DNA from: Achromobacter anxifer
GTDB taxonomy: Bacteria; Pseudomonadota; Gammaproteobacteria; Burkholderiales; Burkholderiaceae_B
Length of the DNA stretch: 64,000 nt
Direction: 5' to 3'
Assembly: GCF_903652925.1 (NCBI RefSeq)
Contig: NZ_CAHLAR010000006.1
Location: 124,001-188,000, forward strand
Positions 37,341 to 47,212 of the stretch are shown here, one piece after another; positions within the stretch are counted from its first letter, which is position 1, and every line of letters begins with the position of its first letter. The position numbers and the translations under genes were made by a program. The notes below the pieces were generated by a model. That model was not told the origin of the DNA. It saw nothing but the letters and a program-made list of their open reading frames with translations, and did no database searches.

Positions 37341-38629
37341 CTTCCCGATTCCCCGCGCAGCCTGAACTGGCCGGACATCCGTACTTCCAGTTCCGCAACA
37401 ATGTCCTGTACGCCGAGGACGTGCCGCTGGATCACCTGGCCGACAAGCTGGGCACGCCGCTGTACGTTTACTCGCGCGCCGCGCTCAAGGCCGCCTGGGA
37501 ATCCTACCGCAACGCCGTCGGCCAGCATCCGGTGCTGGTCTGCTACGGCATGAAGGCCAATTCCAACCTGGCCGTCCTGAAGGAATTCGCGCGCCTGGGC
37601 GCCGGCTTCGACATCGTTTCCGGCGGCGAGCTCAAGCGCGCCCTGGCGGCGGGCGCGGACCCGTCGCGGATCGTGTTTTCCGGCGTGGGCAAACAGGCCT
37701 GGGAAATGCGCGCCGCGCTCGCGGCGCGGGTCAAATGCTTCAACGTCGAATCCGAAGCGGAATTGCGCCAGCTGTCGGAAATCGCCCAGGACATGGGCCT
37801 GCGCGCGCCCGTCTCGCTGCGGGTGAATCCCGACGTCGACGCGCAGACGCACCCCTACATTTCCACCGGCCTGAAGGAAAACAAGTTCGGCATCGCCATC
37901 GAGTCGGCGCTGGACGTCTACCGCAGCGCCCAGTCGCTGCCGGGCCTGGAAATCATGGGCGTGGACTGCCATATCGGTTCACAGCTCACCGACATCAGTC
38001 CCTACTTCGACGCGCTGGAAAAACTGCTCGACCTGATCGAAAAGCTGGACCAGGCCGGCATCAAGATCGCCCATCTGGACTTGGGCGGCGGCCTGGGTAT
38101 CCGCTATACGGATGAAACCCCGCCCTCGCCCCAGGCCTTGCTCGACCGCGTGTTTGAACGCCTGAACGCGCGCGGCTTCGGCCATCTGCACCTGGTGCTG
38201 GAACCGGGCCGCTCGCTGGTGGGCAACGCCGGCGTGCTGCTCACGCGGGTCCAGTACCTGAAGCATGCCGAGGCGCGCAACTTCGCCATCGTCGACGCCG
38301 CCATGAACGACCTGCTGCGCCCCGCGTTGTACGAGGCCTTCCACGGCGTGCGCCCGGTGCGTCCGCGCGCGGGCGATGAAACCGTCTACGACATCGTCGG
38401 TCCGGTCTGCGAAAGCGCCGACTGGCTGGCGAAGCAACGCAAGCTCGCCATCGAGCAAGGCGACCTGCTGGCGGTGGAATCAGCGGGCGCCTACAGCATG
38501 GCCATGGCCAGCAACTACAACGCGCGCCCGCGCGCGGCGGAAGCCATGGTCGACGGCGACAAGTACTACGTGGTGCGCCAGCGCGAAACGCTGGACGACC
38601 TGCTCAAGGGCGAATCCACCCTGCCCTGA
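37337..38629 (+). CDS. lysA: Diaminopimelate decarboxylase
   Basis: A 430-residue PLP enzyme that makes L-lysine from meso-diaminopimelate. It has a TIM-barrel domain with the PLP lysine Lys73 (CYGMKANSN), the GGGLGIRY phosphate loop and, in the C-terminal domain, GPVCESADW (active-site Cys) and SAGAYSMAMASNYN. The start at 37337 overlaps the lptM stop. It is convergent with the first gene of the T6SS region. Confidence 0.98.
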   Translation: MTSRFPAQPELAGHPYFQFRNNVLYAEDVPLDHLADKLGTPLYVYSRAALKAAWESYRNAVGQHPVLVCYGMKANSNLAVLKEFARLGAGFDIVSGGELKRALAAGADPSRIVFSGVGKQAWEMRAALAARVKCFNVESEAELRQLSEIAQDMGLRAPVSLRVNPDVDAQTHPYISTGLKENKFGIAIESALDVYRSAQSLPGLEIMGVDCHIGSQLTDISPYFDALEKLLDLIEKLDQAGIKIAHLDLGGGLGIRYTDETPPSPQALLDRVFERLNARGFGHLHLVLEPGRSLVGNAGVLLTRVQYLKHAEARNFAIVDAAMNDLLRPALYEAFHGVRPVRPRAGDETVYDIVGPVCESADWLAKQRKLAIEQGDLLAVESAGAYSMAMASNYNARPRAAEAMVDGDKYYVVRQRETLDDLLKGESTLP

Positions 38630-38680
38630 CGGGCTTGCCCCATGGCCGCCGCGCCGCGCCAGCGCCGCAGGCAATCTTCT

Positions 38681-40159
38681 TCACTTGAACTCGTGCACGA
38701 TCGAGGCCGGCCGGCCCGCCGTCACCGTCAGCGTCATGCGATGGTCTCCCGCCGACGCATTGCGCAGCGTGACCTGGTAGCGGCCCGGCGCCAGGGATAG
38801 CTCCCGCAACGGCGGGCTCACTCCGCGCGAACGGCCATTGATCAGCACTTCTCCCCAAGGACGCACGGCCACGCTCACGGTTACGGGTGGGGCTGGCGGC
38901 GGTGGCGTCTGGGCGACGGGCTCGGACGCGCCGGGCGCAACCCCAGGCGCCAGTTCCGATGCCACACGCGGCCCGGGTTCGGCGGAAGCCGCCGCGGCTG
39001 CGGGCGCGGGTGTGGGTGTCGTTGTCGGCTCGGGTGTGGATGCAGGCACGGACTCGGGAGCGATAGAGGACTCAGGCGCGGAAGTCGATGCTGGTGCCGA
39101 CGCGGGCGTAGGTTCCTGCGCGGCCGTCGGCCCTGGCGCCGGCTTGTCCGCGGCGGCGGGCGCGGCAGGCGTGGCCGTAGCGGGCGCAGGAGATGACGTC
39201 GGCGCGGGCTGAGCCTGCGGCGCACCAGCCAGTTGCACGTTCGGCTGCGCCGACCGGAACCACGCATACCCGCCCGCCGCGCCCAGCAGGACCAGCGCCA
39301 GCGCGAACGGCAGGACGCGCCGCCCCCGCGCGGAATGCTCCGAGCGCATCGCGGTCAGGCGGTCGCCTGCGGGCGGCGGCTCGGCGAGTTCGTCCGCGGC
39401 CGCTGCGGCCATCAGGGAGGGCGTGGACAGATCCGGGACCAAGTCCAAGTCCGAGTCCAGATCCAGGTTCGGCAGCGTCAGCGGCAGTGGCGGTGGCGCC
39501 GATGCAGGTACTGACGTCGGCACAGCAGGCGCTGAATTCGACACAGGCGCTGAAGCCTGCACAGGTGCAGGCGCGGGCTGCGCAGGCACAGGCGGCGCCA
39601 GCGCCCCCATCGCCTCCGCCAGCGCCATCGCCGTGCGCGGCCGCGCATGCGCCGGCTGCGCCAGGCCGCCATCGACAGCGGCGCAGAACGCCGCGCCATA
39701 GGCGCCCGGTTGCCATTCCTCCAAGGGCAGGTAGTCGTCGCGCACGCGGCGCGCCAGAGCGTCCGGCGGGGCCTCTCCCGTCGCCAGGAAGCGCGCCAGC
39801 GCCGCCAGGCCGTACACGTCGGTCCAGGGGCCGCAGGGATAGGCAGGATCGTCCGTGTACTGTTCGAATGCCGCGTAGCCGGCGTGCCGGACGGCGTCTT
39901 CATCGTCCGGCATCGCGGCGGGAGCTTGCGCCAGGATGGCGCCGCCCGTCCCGTCGTCGGCCACGGCGCCGGGGCTGATGTCGCCGCGCGCGCGGCCCGT
40001 CTCGTGCAGGCTGGCCAGGGCGGCGGACAAGCCGGCCACGAGGCGCAGGATTTCCCGTTCTCGCCGCGGCCCGGGCGGCAGGCGGAGCACATCGTCCAGG
40101 CGCGCGGACGCGGCGCCGGCCACGCCCGGCCCCTGCGGCATAGCGAAAGATTGAAGCAT
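38681..40159 (-). CDS. T6SS-linked pseudokinase with membrane segment and PEGA domain
   Basis: A 492-residue protein at the 3' end of the tssJ-tagF operon. Residues 35-190 resemble only the C-lobe of a Ser/Thr kinase. LHETGRARGDISPGAV stands where HRDIKPxN is expected (Asp60 kept, Lys and Asn lost). The DFG segment is absent, YAAFEQ replaces the APE region, and WTDVYGLAALARFLATGEAPP matches helix F. There is no glycine loop or N-lobe. A Pro/Ala-rich linker follows, then one membrane helix (281-301), a second long Pro/Ala/Thr linker and a C-terminal PEGA domain (about 410-490). GGAGG sits seven bases before ATG 40159. A regulatory, non-catalytic role is inferred. Confidence 0.75.
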   Translation of the reverse strand: MLQSFAMPQGPGVAGAASARLDDVLRLPPGPRREREILRLVAGLSAALASLHETGRARGDISPGAVADDGTGGAILAQAPAAMPDDEDAVRHAGYAAFEQYTDDPAYPCGPWTDVYGLAALARFLATGEAPPDALARRVRDDYLPLEEWQPGAYGAAFCAAVDGGLAQPAHARPRTAMALAEAMGALAPPVPAQPAPAPVQASAPVSNSAPAVPTSVPASAPPPLPLTLPNLDLDSDLDLVPDLSTPSLMAAAAADELAEPPPAGDRLTAMRSEHSARGRRVLPFALALVLLGAAGGYAWFRSAQPNVQLAGAPQAQPAPTSSPAPATATPAAPAAADKPAPGPTAAQEPTPASAPASTSAPESSIAPESVPASTPEPTTTPTPAPAAAAASAEPGPRVASELAPGVAPGASEPVAQTPPPPAPPVTVSVAVRPWGEVLINGRSRGVSPPLRELSLAPGRYQVTLRNASAGDHRMTLTVTAGRPASIVHEFK

Positions 40160-40178
40160 GCGCGGTCCTCCGACAGGT

Positions 40179-40919
40179 TCAGGGATGCCAGGTAGGCAGG
40201 GACGAGAACAATCTCGCGAACAGCGTGGCGTTCAGCGCGCCGCCATGCACATAGGTCTGCAACGCCGCGCCGTCCGCCTGGTTGGTCCACCAATAGCTGG
40301 TGTGGGAACTGGGGTTGAAGCAGAACGGCAGATCGGGCCAGGCGCCCAGCGCGCGACGCGCCAGGGGCGCGGAATCCGGCTCGCGGCCCGCGCTCAGGAT
40401 GTCCATGATGTCGTTGCCGCCCGGCGGCGCGGACGCGCTCGGCGGCGCGGACGCGCTCGGCGCCGCGGCCGGCGTGCGCACCTGCTGCAGGCTGCGGTCG
40501 AACTGTTCCGCCGGGCAGCCATGGCGCACCGCCGCCAGCATGCTGGCGCCGACCTGCCGGTAGTAGTCGCCGGCGCCGTCCAGGATGCTGCTGTGGTACT
40601 GCGCGGGCGGCAAAGCCATGACGACGCACAGGGGATAGCCGCGGCCCACGCGGTCGCGGCTGGGCGTGATGCAGCCCAGCTGCGCCACGCCCGCGCCCGG
40701 CCCGGCGGGGATCGCGAAATTCCAGATGGGCGCCGACGCGAAGCCGCGCGCGGCATTGGCATCCGGCGCCTGCTTGAGCGCCGCCAGCCCGAACTGCAGC
40801 CAGCGATCCCACCAGGTAATCAGCTCACGCGGCAGGCGCCGGTGCACGAAGTCGCCCGCCGCCGGAATCTTGCCGTACCAGCCTACACGCCCACGTTCCA
40901 CTCCTAGCTCCATGTCCAT
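40179..40919 (-). CDS. tagF: T6SS-associated protein TagF
   Basis: A 246-residue TagF/ImpM protein. The start RGRVGWYGKIPAAGDFVHRR and the WWDRWLQFG segment are diagnostic. TagF represses T6SS activity post-translationally, in Pseudomonas by sequestering the FHA protein Fha1. Here the FHA gene is present elsewhere in the cluster. It follows tssM by 7 bp and precedes the pseudokinase by 19 bp. It is not fused to a PppA phosphatase domain. Confidence 0.93.
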   Translation of the reverse strand: MDMELGVERGRVGWYGKIPAAGDFVHRRLPRELITWWDRWLQFGLAALKQAPDANAARGFASAPIWNFAIPAGPGAGVAQLGCITPSRDRVGRGYPLCVVMALPPAQYHSSILDGAGDYYRQVGASMLAAVRHGCPAEQFDRSLQQVRTPAAAPSASAPPSASAPPGGNDIMDILSAGREPDSAPLARRALGAWPDLPFCFNPSSHTSYWWTNQADGAALQTYVHGGALNATLFARLFSSLPTWHP

Positions 40920-40926
40920 GTCCTGT

Positions 40927-43900
40927 TCACGACGCGCCCGGGCAGGCGAAGGCCTGCATCTCGGCCAGATGGAAAGGGCTCTTGACGCTGCTGGCGGTAA
41001 TCTCCAGCACCACCTTGCGCCCGCCCAGATCGAATGTGGCCAGCGTGACCTCCGGCGTCGCGCCGCGCCGCAACTGGGCGCGATCCAGCATGCGGTTCAG
41101 CGCCCAGGGACCGGACGTGGTCATGCCCGCCGCCCCTTCCTGCGGCGTAAGCTCGATGCGCACCTGGTTGCTGCCGCGCGGCCCGGGCCACTGCACCGTG
41201 GTCGCCACCTGCGGGCCATGCGCGTAGCGCACCGCCTGGCCGTCCACGTCCATCACGAACTGGGTAATGCCCGCGTCCATCTCCACGGGCCGGATGGCCA
41301 CGCGGAACGACGGCATGGGATTGCCCGCCATGAAGTACACGTCGCGGATGACCCCCGCGCGCTGGAATGCGTCCAGCGTGGCGGAGTTCTCTCCCGACTT
41401 GCCGTCGATGCCGGGCTTGAAGCGCCAGCGCTGGCCGGACACGTCGATCTGGTTCGCCAGGTTCTTCTGGAAGAAGTCATCCATCAGGCCGCTGGGCCCG
41501 AACAGCCGGGCCATGTCGTTGGGCGCCACGTCGCGCGCCGAACGGCTGGAAAACGGATAGCGTCCCGCCACGGACTGGCCGCAGAACATGCCGATGGTGG
41601 CCGACACGGTCTCGCCCATGCGTGCGCGGGCCACGTCCGACACTTCGCCGGACGCGTTCACGGACAGGTCGTTGAGCACGCCGCGCAAGGGTCCGGGCAA
41701 GCGTCCGGCCTCGGCGCGCAGCTTCGTCACCGAGTCCGAACTGGGCGCGGGGCTGCCGCTGCGCAAGGCCGCGTCCGCCGCGGTCAGGTAGGTATAGAGC
41801 TCATTGATGAGACCCGTCGTAGCGGCTATCGGCGAGCTCGTGCCCGCCGCGCCCTCGCCCTGCGCCAGGCGCCGGTAGGGCTCGAAATGCTGGTCCACGA
41901 TGCGCTCCAGCTTCTCGTCCGAGGCATCGGCCCGCATGGCCGCGCCCGGGCCGGTGGGGCCAAACATCTGCTCCAGCGCCTCGCGCGTGCTGCTGACCCG
42001 GTCGCGCGCCTGATCGACCAGCGAGCGGTCGTCCTTGCCGGTATCGCGCAGCAGGGAAGTTTCGCGCGCGACGCCGCGCACCAGCTGCACCAGTGGCGAC
42101 TCCGGCGCCGACAAGGTGCGCGCCATCTGGATGTTCTGCAATAGCGACTTGCTGGGCGCCAGCTGCAGATCGTTCAGGTAGCCGTCCCACTGCGCCACGT
42201 AGTCGTTCATGTACAGCCGCTTGATGTCGGCCACCAGCTGCCGCTGCGCCGCCTGGTCCAGCTGGCCGCGCAGCGGAATGTTCAGGATCCACGCATCGTC
42301 TGACCGCAGGACCTCGGCCACGCCGGTGACGCGCTTGTTGAAAACGTCCCAGTAACCGCGGTAGCTGTAGAGCGCGGGAATGCCCTGGCTTAGCGGCTTG
42401 CCGCTCTTGCGCACGAATACCGCGCTGGCCTGGGCGCCGCCCAGCGTCACCACGGTGTTCTCCGGCGTGGCGTCGGCATTGGCCAGCGTGCGGCGCAAGC
42501 GGCTGTAGGCCCGTTGCGCCAGCGTGTAGCGCGCCAGCTTCTCGCGCGCCTGCGCCACCAGCGCATCGTCCTTCGGAAACGGCGAGGCCAGCACGTGGCT
42601 CTGCGTAAGGTTGCGCAGGTGCAGCGACAGCTGCTCGTACTGGCGCCGCGTATAACCTTCGGGCAGCGTGGCCTGCATGTCCGACAAGAGCCAGGCGTGC
42701 ATGAATTCCGCGTCGTAGCGGTCGGCCTCGTACAGCATCAGATAGGCCCGCAGCGCCTCGTAGGAATACTCCAGGTCGCTGGCCGAGGCGTCGCGCAGCG
42801 CGGTCTCCACGCGCCGCGCCACTTGCGGCAGCAGCACCTGGTCCAGCGTATTGCCGTACACGCCCTGCGCCGCCGCCTGCAGCTTCTGACCCTGGTAGAG
42901 GCCATAGCGATAGCTGAGCGGCGGCCGGTCGATGTCGAAGCCTTCGTGCTGCGGCAGGTACCAGAGGCTGTCCAGGAACGGCATCAGGCCCAGCAGGTCG
43001 CCCGTGCGCGTGATCTTGATCTCGCGCGTCAGCTTCTCCACCGCGGGCACGCGCCGCGCCACCTCTTCCACGTAGTCCGAGTTGTTGCGGTAGCTGATCG
43101 CCCAGCCCCCGATCAAGGCCAGGAACGCCGCCGTCACCAGCCCGTACCCGGCCCAGTGCAGCTGCCGGTAGCGGCGCTCCCAGCGCAGGTTGCGGCTCGC
43201 CAAACCCGCTTCGCGGAAGATGACGTCCTGCAGCAGGTTCTTCAGGAAGTAGCTGCGGCCCTCGGCCTCGCCGGGCACGCTGGCCGCCGGCGCCGCGCCG
43301 CCGTCGATGCGCAGGTAGCGCTTCAGGTGGCCCGTCACCTGGTCGAAGGTCTCGCCGCCCTGCGTGCCGCTGGTGAAATAGACGCCGCGCGGAATGACGC
43401 GCGCCTCGAACTTCGAGGTCGCGAAGACATCGCTCAGGAAATGGCCCAGGATGGCCTGCAGGCCCGCGAACTGCTGCGGCAGCATGTAGGCGAGCGCGCG
43501 CCGCGCCGGATCGCTCTCGGCCGCCACCACTTCAGGCAGGGCATCGTCCAGGCGCCGCTGCAACAAGGCGTACTCGGCATGAAACGCCTCGTACAGATCG
43601 AAGTCCGGTTCCTGTGCGCGCGCATAGGGCAGCGTGAAGCCCCAGATCTGCGCCAGCTCTTCGCGGCTGAAAGACGCGAAGTACTCCTCGAAGCCCGACA
43701 ACAGATCGGTCTTGGTCACCAGGACGTAGACCGGGAACGCAATGCCCAGCTGCTCGCGCAGTTCCTGCAGCCGCCGCCGCAGCACCGCCGCATGCTGCGC
43801 CCTTTCGGCGTCCGACGCCGACAGCAGGTCCTCGACGCTGACCGTGAGCATCGCGCCATTGATGGGCTGGCGGCCGCGGTACTTGCTCAGCAGGCGCAGA

Positions 43901-44550
43901 AAACCACGCCACTCTTCCTCGTCCCCGGTAGGGTCGCTTTCGTGCGTGGTGTAGCGGCCCGCCGTGTCCAGCAGCACGGCATCGTCGGTGAACCACCAGT
44001 CGCAATTGCGGGTGCCGCCCACGCCGCGCAGCGCCACCTTGCCATAACGCTCGGCCAGCGGGAAATTGAGCCCCGAGTTCACCAGCGCGGTGGTCTTGCC
44101 CGCGCCCGGCGCGCCGATGATCACGTACCAGGGAAGCTGATACAGGTACTGCTTGGAAAACCTGTCCAGCGCGCCGCGCCTGCCGCGGTTTTCGAAGCGC
44201 GTCTTGCGCAGCAGTTCGACCGCCTCGTGAAAGCGCGCCTCCAGCTGGCGTATCTCGTCAGTCTCCGTGTTCTGCTCGGCCGGTTTTTCCTTGGGCCGCG
44301 GCCGCCGCAACTGGCTCAGCAGCTGCGCGTTCAAGCGCCCTTCGCGCCACTTGCGCCACAACAGCCGCAGCAGCCAGATCGCGAACATCGCCACGATGAC
44401 GATGATGCGCACCGTCTCGCTTTCCAGCGGACGCACCGTGCCGATCGCGATGAGCGGCCCCGCGATCCAGATCAGCACCGCCAGGGCCACCAGCCCCAGG
44501 AAGTTCCACACGCGGCGGCTGAAGAACCATCCAAACAACCGGTAGATCAT
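40927..44550 (-). CDS. tssM: T6SS membrane complex protein TssM (IcmF/VasK)
   Basis: A 1207-residue inner-membrane protein of the trans-envelope complex. There are two N-terminal membrane helices (about 12-32 and 47-65), a cytoplasmic NTPase domain with an intact Walker A GAPGAGKTT (146-154), and a third helix near residue 480 (GLVTAAFLALIGGWAISY). The large periplasmic IcmF-related and C-terminal beta domain bind TssJ. Its start overlaps the tssL stop by four bases. Length is normal. Confidence 0.97.
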   Translation of the reverse strand: MIYRLFGWFFSRRVWNFLGLVALAVLIWIAGPLIAIGTVRPLESETVRIIVIVAMFAIWLLRLLWRKWREGRLNAQLLSQLRRPRPKEKPAEQNTETDEIRQLEARFHEAVELLRKTRFENRGRRGALDRFSKQYLYQLPWYVIIGAPGAGKTTALVNSGLNFPLAERYGKVALRGVGGTRNCDWWFTDDAVLLDTAGRYTTHESDPTGDEEEWRGFLRLLSKYRGRQPINGAMLTVSVEDLLSASDAERAQHAAVLRRRLQELREQLGIAFPVYVLVTKTDLLSGFEEYFASFSREELAQIWGFTLPYARAQEPDFDLYEAFHAEYALLQRRLDDALPEVVAAESDPARRALAYMLPQQFAGLQAILGHFLSDVFATSKFEARVIPRGVYFTSGTQGGETFDQVTGHLKRYLRIDGGAAPAASVPGEAEGRSYFLKNLLQDVIFREAGLASRNLRWERRYRQLHWAGYGLVTAAFLALIGGWAISYRNNSDYVEEVARRVPAVEKLTREIKITRTGDLLGLMPFLDSLWYLPQHEGFDIDRPPLSYRYGLYQGQKLQAAAQGVYGNTLDQVLLPQVARRVETALRDASASDLEYSYEALRAYLMLYEADRYDAEFMHAWLLSDMQATLPEGYTRRQYEQLSLHLRNLTQSHVLASPFPKDDALVAQAREKLARYTLAQRAYSRLRRTLANADATPENTVVTLGGAQASAVFVRKSGKPLSQGIPALYSYRGYWDVFNKRVTGVAEVLRSDDAWILNIPLRGQLDQAAQRQLVADIKRLYMNDYVAQWDGYLNDLQLAPSKSLLQNIQMARTLSAPESPLVQLVRGVARETSLLRDTGKDDRSLVDQARDRVSSTREALEQMFGPTGPGAAMRADASDEKLERIVDQHFEPYRRLAQGEGAAGTSSPIAATTGLINELYTYLTAADAALRSGSPAPSSDSVTKLRAEAGRLPGPLRGVLNDLSVNASGEVSDVARARMGETVSATIGMFCGQSVAGRYPFSSRSARDVAPNDMARLFGPSGLMDDFFQKNLANQIDVSGQRWRFKPGIDGKSGENSATLDAFQRAGVIRDVYFMAGNPMPSFRVAIRPVEMDAGITQFVMDVDGQAVRYAHGPQVATTVQWPGPRGSNQVRIELTPQEGAAGMTTSGPWALNRMLDRAQLRRGATPEVTLATFDLGGRKVVLEITASSVKSPFHLAEMQAFACPGAS

Positions 44551-45833
44551 TCCTGGCCTCCTTGTCCGCCCTGCTCCTGCGTCACCGGCGGCACCAGCAC
44601 CGTGATCTCCACCCGCCGGTTCAAGGCGCGGCCGGCGGCCGTGTCATTGGGCGCGACGGGATCCGCGTCGCCGCGGCCCTCCGCCCGCACCCGCGCGGTC
44701 TGTCCCAGGCGCTGCTCCAGCATGTCCTTGACTGCGTCCGCGCGAGCCTGGGACAAATGCCAGTTGGAGGGAAAGCGCGCGCTGCGCATCGGCGTGTTGT
44801 CGGAATAGCCGCGCACCAGGATGCTGCCCTGCGTTTCGCGCAGGGCGTCGGCCACGCGGGACAGCACTGGCAGGTATTGGTCGCGCACCGAACTGGCGCC
44901 CGACTCGAACACGCCGTCGCCGCGCAGCACCACCACGCTGCGATCCACTTCGTCGCGCACGCTCACCAGCTGATCGCGGATCTCCGGGGCCAGGAATACC
45001 GCCAGCCGCGGCGCAGGCGCGGGCCGCTTCACCGCCGTCGGCGCGATCTGCACGGTGGGCGGACGAAGCTTGGCGATGGACGCGAACACCAGATCCGATT
45101 GGCTGCCCAGCCGCCAGCCCAGGCCCCAATACAGCGCCAGCGCCAGGACGGCGGCCAGCGCGCCGAACACCCACAGCGGCACCGGCAGACGGCGCAGAGG
45201 CGTCTGCGCGGGCTCGTCGCGCCAATGCGGCGACAGCGCCAGCGGGTAGTCGCCGCGCGCGCCCCGCAGGATCCGCAGCAGCCGCTGGCGCAAGGTCTCC
45301 AGCTGCGAACGGCCGTTGTCGATCACGCGGTAGCGGCCTTCGAAGCCCAGCAGCAGGCAGTAGTAGAGCAACTCCAGCAGATCCAGGTGCTGCGCCGGGT
45401 TCTGCGACAGCTTGGCCAGCAGCTGGAAGAATTTTTCGCCGCCCCAGGTTTCGTTGTGGAAGGTGACCAGCAGGCTGTGCGCCGACCACACGCCGCCTCC
45501 GCCCCACGGCGTCAGCGCCGCGGCCTCGTCCAGTGCGGTGCACAGGCAATAACGCGCGCCCAGGATGGTCTCGTTGGGGATGCCCGCCTGCTGCGCGCGC
45601 AGCTCGAACTGCCGCACCTCGTCCAGCAGATGCTCGCGCAACATCGCGGGCGAAGGATGGGCCGCCGTCGCGCGGATCTGCGGGATCAGGTCCAGCAGCG
45701 GGTTGGCCGCCGCCACCAGTGGATTGGCGCCGCTGATGACGTAATCGTGAGGCCGCAGCCGGCCTGCCGAGGCGGCCGCGCCATCGCCCATGCCGCCGGG
45801 AGGGCCGGACAGGGTGTGATCCGAAGCATGCAT
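44547..45833 (-). CDS. tssL: T6SS protein TssL with OmpA-like C-terminal domain
   Basis: A 428-residue TssL (DotU/IcmH). The cytoplasmic hook domain has ALDEAAALTPWG and WSAHSLLVTFHNETWGGEKF. There is one membrane helix around VPLWVFGALAAVLALALYW. A periplasmic OmpA-like peptidoglycan-binding domain (about 310-420) contains GYSDNTPMRS and LSQARADAVKDML. This is the extended TssL that anchors itself to the cell wall, so no separate TagL is needed. It lies between tssK and tssM and overlaps tssM. Confidence 0.97.
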   Translation of the reverse strand: MHASDHTLSGPPGGMGDGAAASAGRLRPHDYVISGANPLVAAANPLLDLIPQIRATAAHPSPAMLREHLLDEVRQFELRAQQAGIPNETILGARYCLCTALDEAAALTPWGGGGVWSAHSLLVTFHNETWGGEKFFQLLAKLSQNPAQHLDLLELLYYCLLLGFEGRYRVIDNGRSQLETLRQRLLRILRGARGDYPLALSPHWRDEPAQTPLRRLPVPLWVFGALAAVLALALYWGLGWRLGSQSDLVFASIAKLRPPTVQIAPTAVKRPAPAPRLAVFLAPEIRDQLVSVRDEVDRSVVVLRGDGVFESGASSVRDQYLPVLSRVADALRETQGSILVRGYSDNTPMRSARFPSNWHLSQARADAVKDMLEQRLGQTARVRAEGRGDADPVAPNDTAAGRALNRRVEITVLVPPVTQEQGGQGGQE

Positions 45834-45860
45834 AGTTGTCTCCGCCTGGTTCGGCCGCGC

Positions 45861-47195
45861 TCAATCGCGCAGCGCCCAGAACTCCATCGTCAGCCCGGGA
45901 AAGTCGCCCGCCAGATGCAGCGCGAGCGCGCCGGTGCGCTCCAGCTGTTTCCAGAATTCGCCGCTCTTGTCCAATTCGAAGTAAACGTGTCCCGCGCTGT
46001 ACGGGATCTGCCTCGGCGCCACCGGCAACGCGCGCACGGCCACACCCGGCAGCTGCAGGTGCACCAGGTCGCGAATGCGCTCCACCGGGCCGATCTTGAC
46101 CTGGGCCGGAAAACGCGAGCGCACGGTCTCCACGCCCAGGTCCGCATGCACCGCCAACACGAAGCCGGCCGACTGCAACAGCTCGGCATCCTGGATCTGC
46201 GCCACGCGCACGCCCTGCCCCCGGTCCTGCAGCGGAATCTGCAGGGCGCGCTGCTCCAGCACGGCCGACAGCGAGCGGCGCAGCTCGTTCATCAAGGGCG
46301 TGAAGCTGCCCTGCAGGTCATCGTGCGCATAGCCAGGCAACACGCCCGGCCGCCGCGTGGCGGAGGTGAAGGTGGCCAGGTCGCAGGCCAGCATCAGCCA
46401 ATCGTGGAACAGCCGCTCCGGATGCTGTGCGGGATGCTGGCGCGCATGCCAGAGGGCCCCCAGGTATCGGTTGACCGTCTCCAGCAACATGAAATCGGAC
46501 ACCTCGGACACGCCGCCGCGCCCCGGCTGCGACAGGCGCGAGGCCAGCGCCTCGCTGCGCGCGTCGAGCAGGCCCTGCAACTCGTCGACAAAGCCGCGCA
46601 GGACAGGGTGCTCGCCCGCCGCCAGCCACGGCGCCACGTAGCCCTCGTCCAGCACCACCCGGTTGTCCGAACGGCGCTCCACCACCCGCGCAATGCCCAG
46701 GCCCAGCCAGTCGTCGGTGAGATCGTCCTCCAGCATCAGGCGCAGCCGCAGCCGGCCCAGCTGCATCAACACAGGCTCCAGCGCGACCGAGCCGCTGTCT
46801 TCCACCTCGGCCTCGTGCACCAGGTAACGCGCCAGCGTGTCCTCTTCGCCTTCGTAGATGACGTCGCTGGCGCCGGGACGCATGCGCGGCAGCGCCAGCA
46901 CGACGCGCGCGCCATGGGTCTGCGCCGGCACCTCGAACGCCGCGGGCGCCGCGTCGGGATGCGAGAAATCGAAAGGCGTGCCGTCCGGCATGACGCCTTG
47001 CGCCCGCGTCAACGCCACCTTGCCGACCGCCAGGGCGTCGCGGTCCAACGTCAGCTGGCTGAACCCCCAGAAGAAGCCCTGGACCGCCGCCGCGCGCTGT
47101 TGCGCGGCATGCATCATGTAGCGCTCGAACTGCTGGAAATGCTGGGGCCGCAGGAACATGCCCTCCGACCAGATCACCTTGTCTCTGCTCACCAT
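45861..47195 (-). CDS. tssK: T6SS baseplate protein TssK
   Basis: A 444-residue baseplate adaptor that links the TssFG wedges to the TssL/TssM membrane complex. The start MVSRDKVIWSEGMFLRPQHF is the family signature, with an AGAGAA-type site upstream of ATG 47195. An 11-residue longer reading begins inside the tssJ-proximal sequence and is less likely. The C-terminal receptor-binding-like domain begins near residue 315. Confidence 0.96.
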   Translation of the reverse strand: MVSRDKVIWSEGMFLRPQHFQQFERYMMHAAQQRAAAVQGFFWGFSQLTLDRDALAVGKVALTRAQGVMPDGTPFDFSHPDAAPAAFEVPAQTHGARVVLALPRMRPGASDVIYEGEEDTLARYLVHEAEVEDSGSVALEPVLMQLGRLRLRLMLEDDLTDDWLGLGIARVVERRSDNRVVLDEGYVAPWLAAGEHPVLRGFVDELQGLLDARSEALASRLSQPGRGGVSEVSDFMLLETVNRYLGALWHARQHPAQHPERLFHDWLMLACDLATFTSATRRPGVLPGYAHDDLQGSFTPLMNELRRSLSAVLEQRALQIPLQDRGQGVRVAQIQDAELLQSAGFVLAVHADLGVETVRSRFPAQVKIGPVERIRDLVHLQLPGVAVRALPVAPRQIPYSAGHVYFELDKSGEFWKQLERTGALALHLAGDFPGLTMEFWALRD

Positions 47196-47212
47196 GTCCG
47201 GTTCTCTATGTT

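Noticed and set aside
42514-44808. Long antisense frames opposite tssM and clpV (also 49624-51789 and 53438-56239)
   Set aside because: All are shadows of well-identified T6SS genes with strong family matches on the minus strand.
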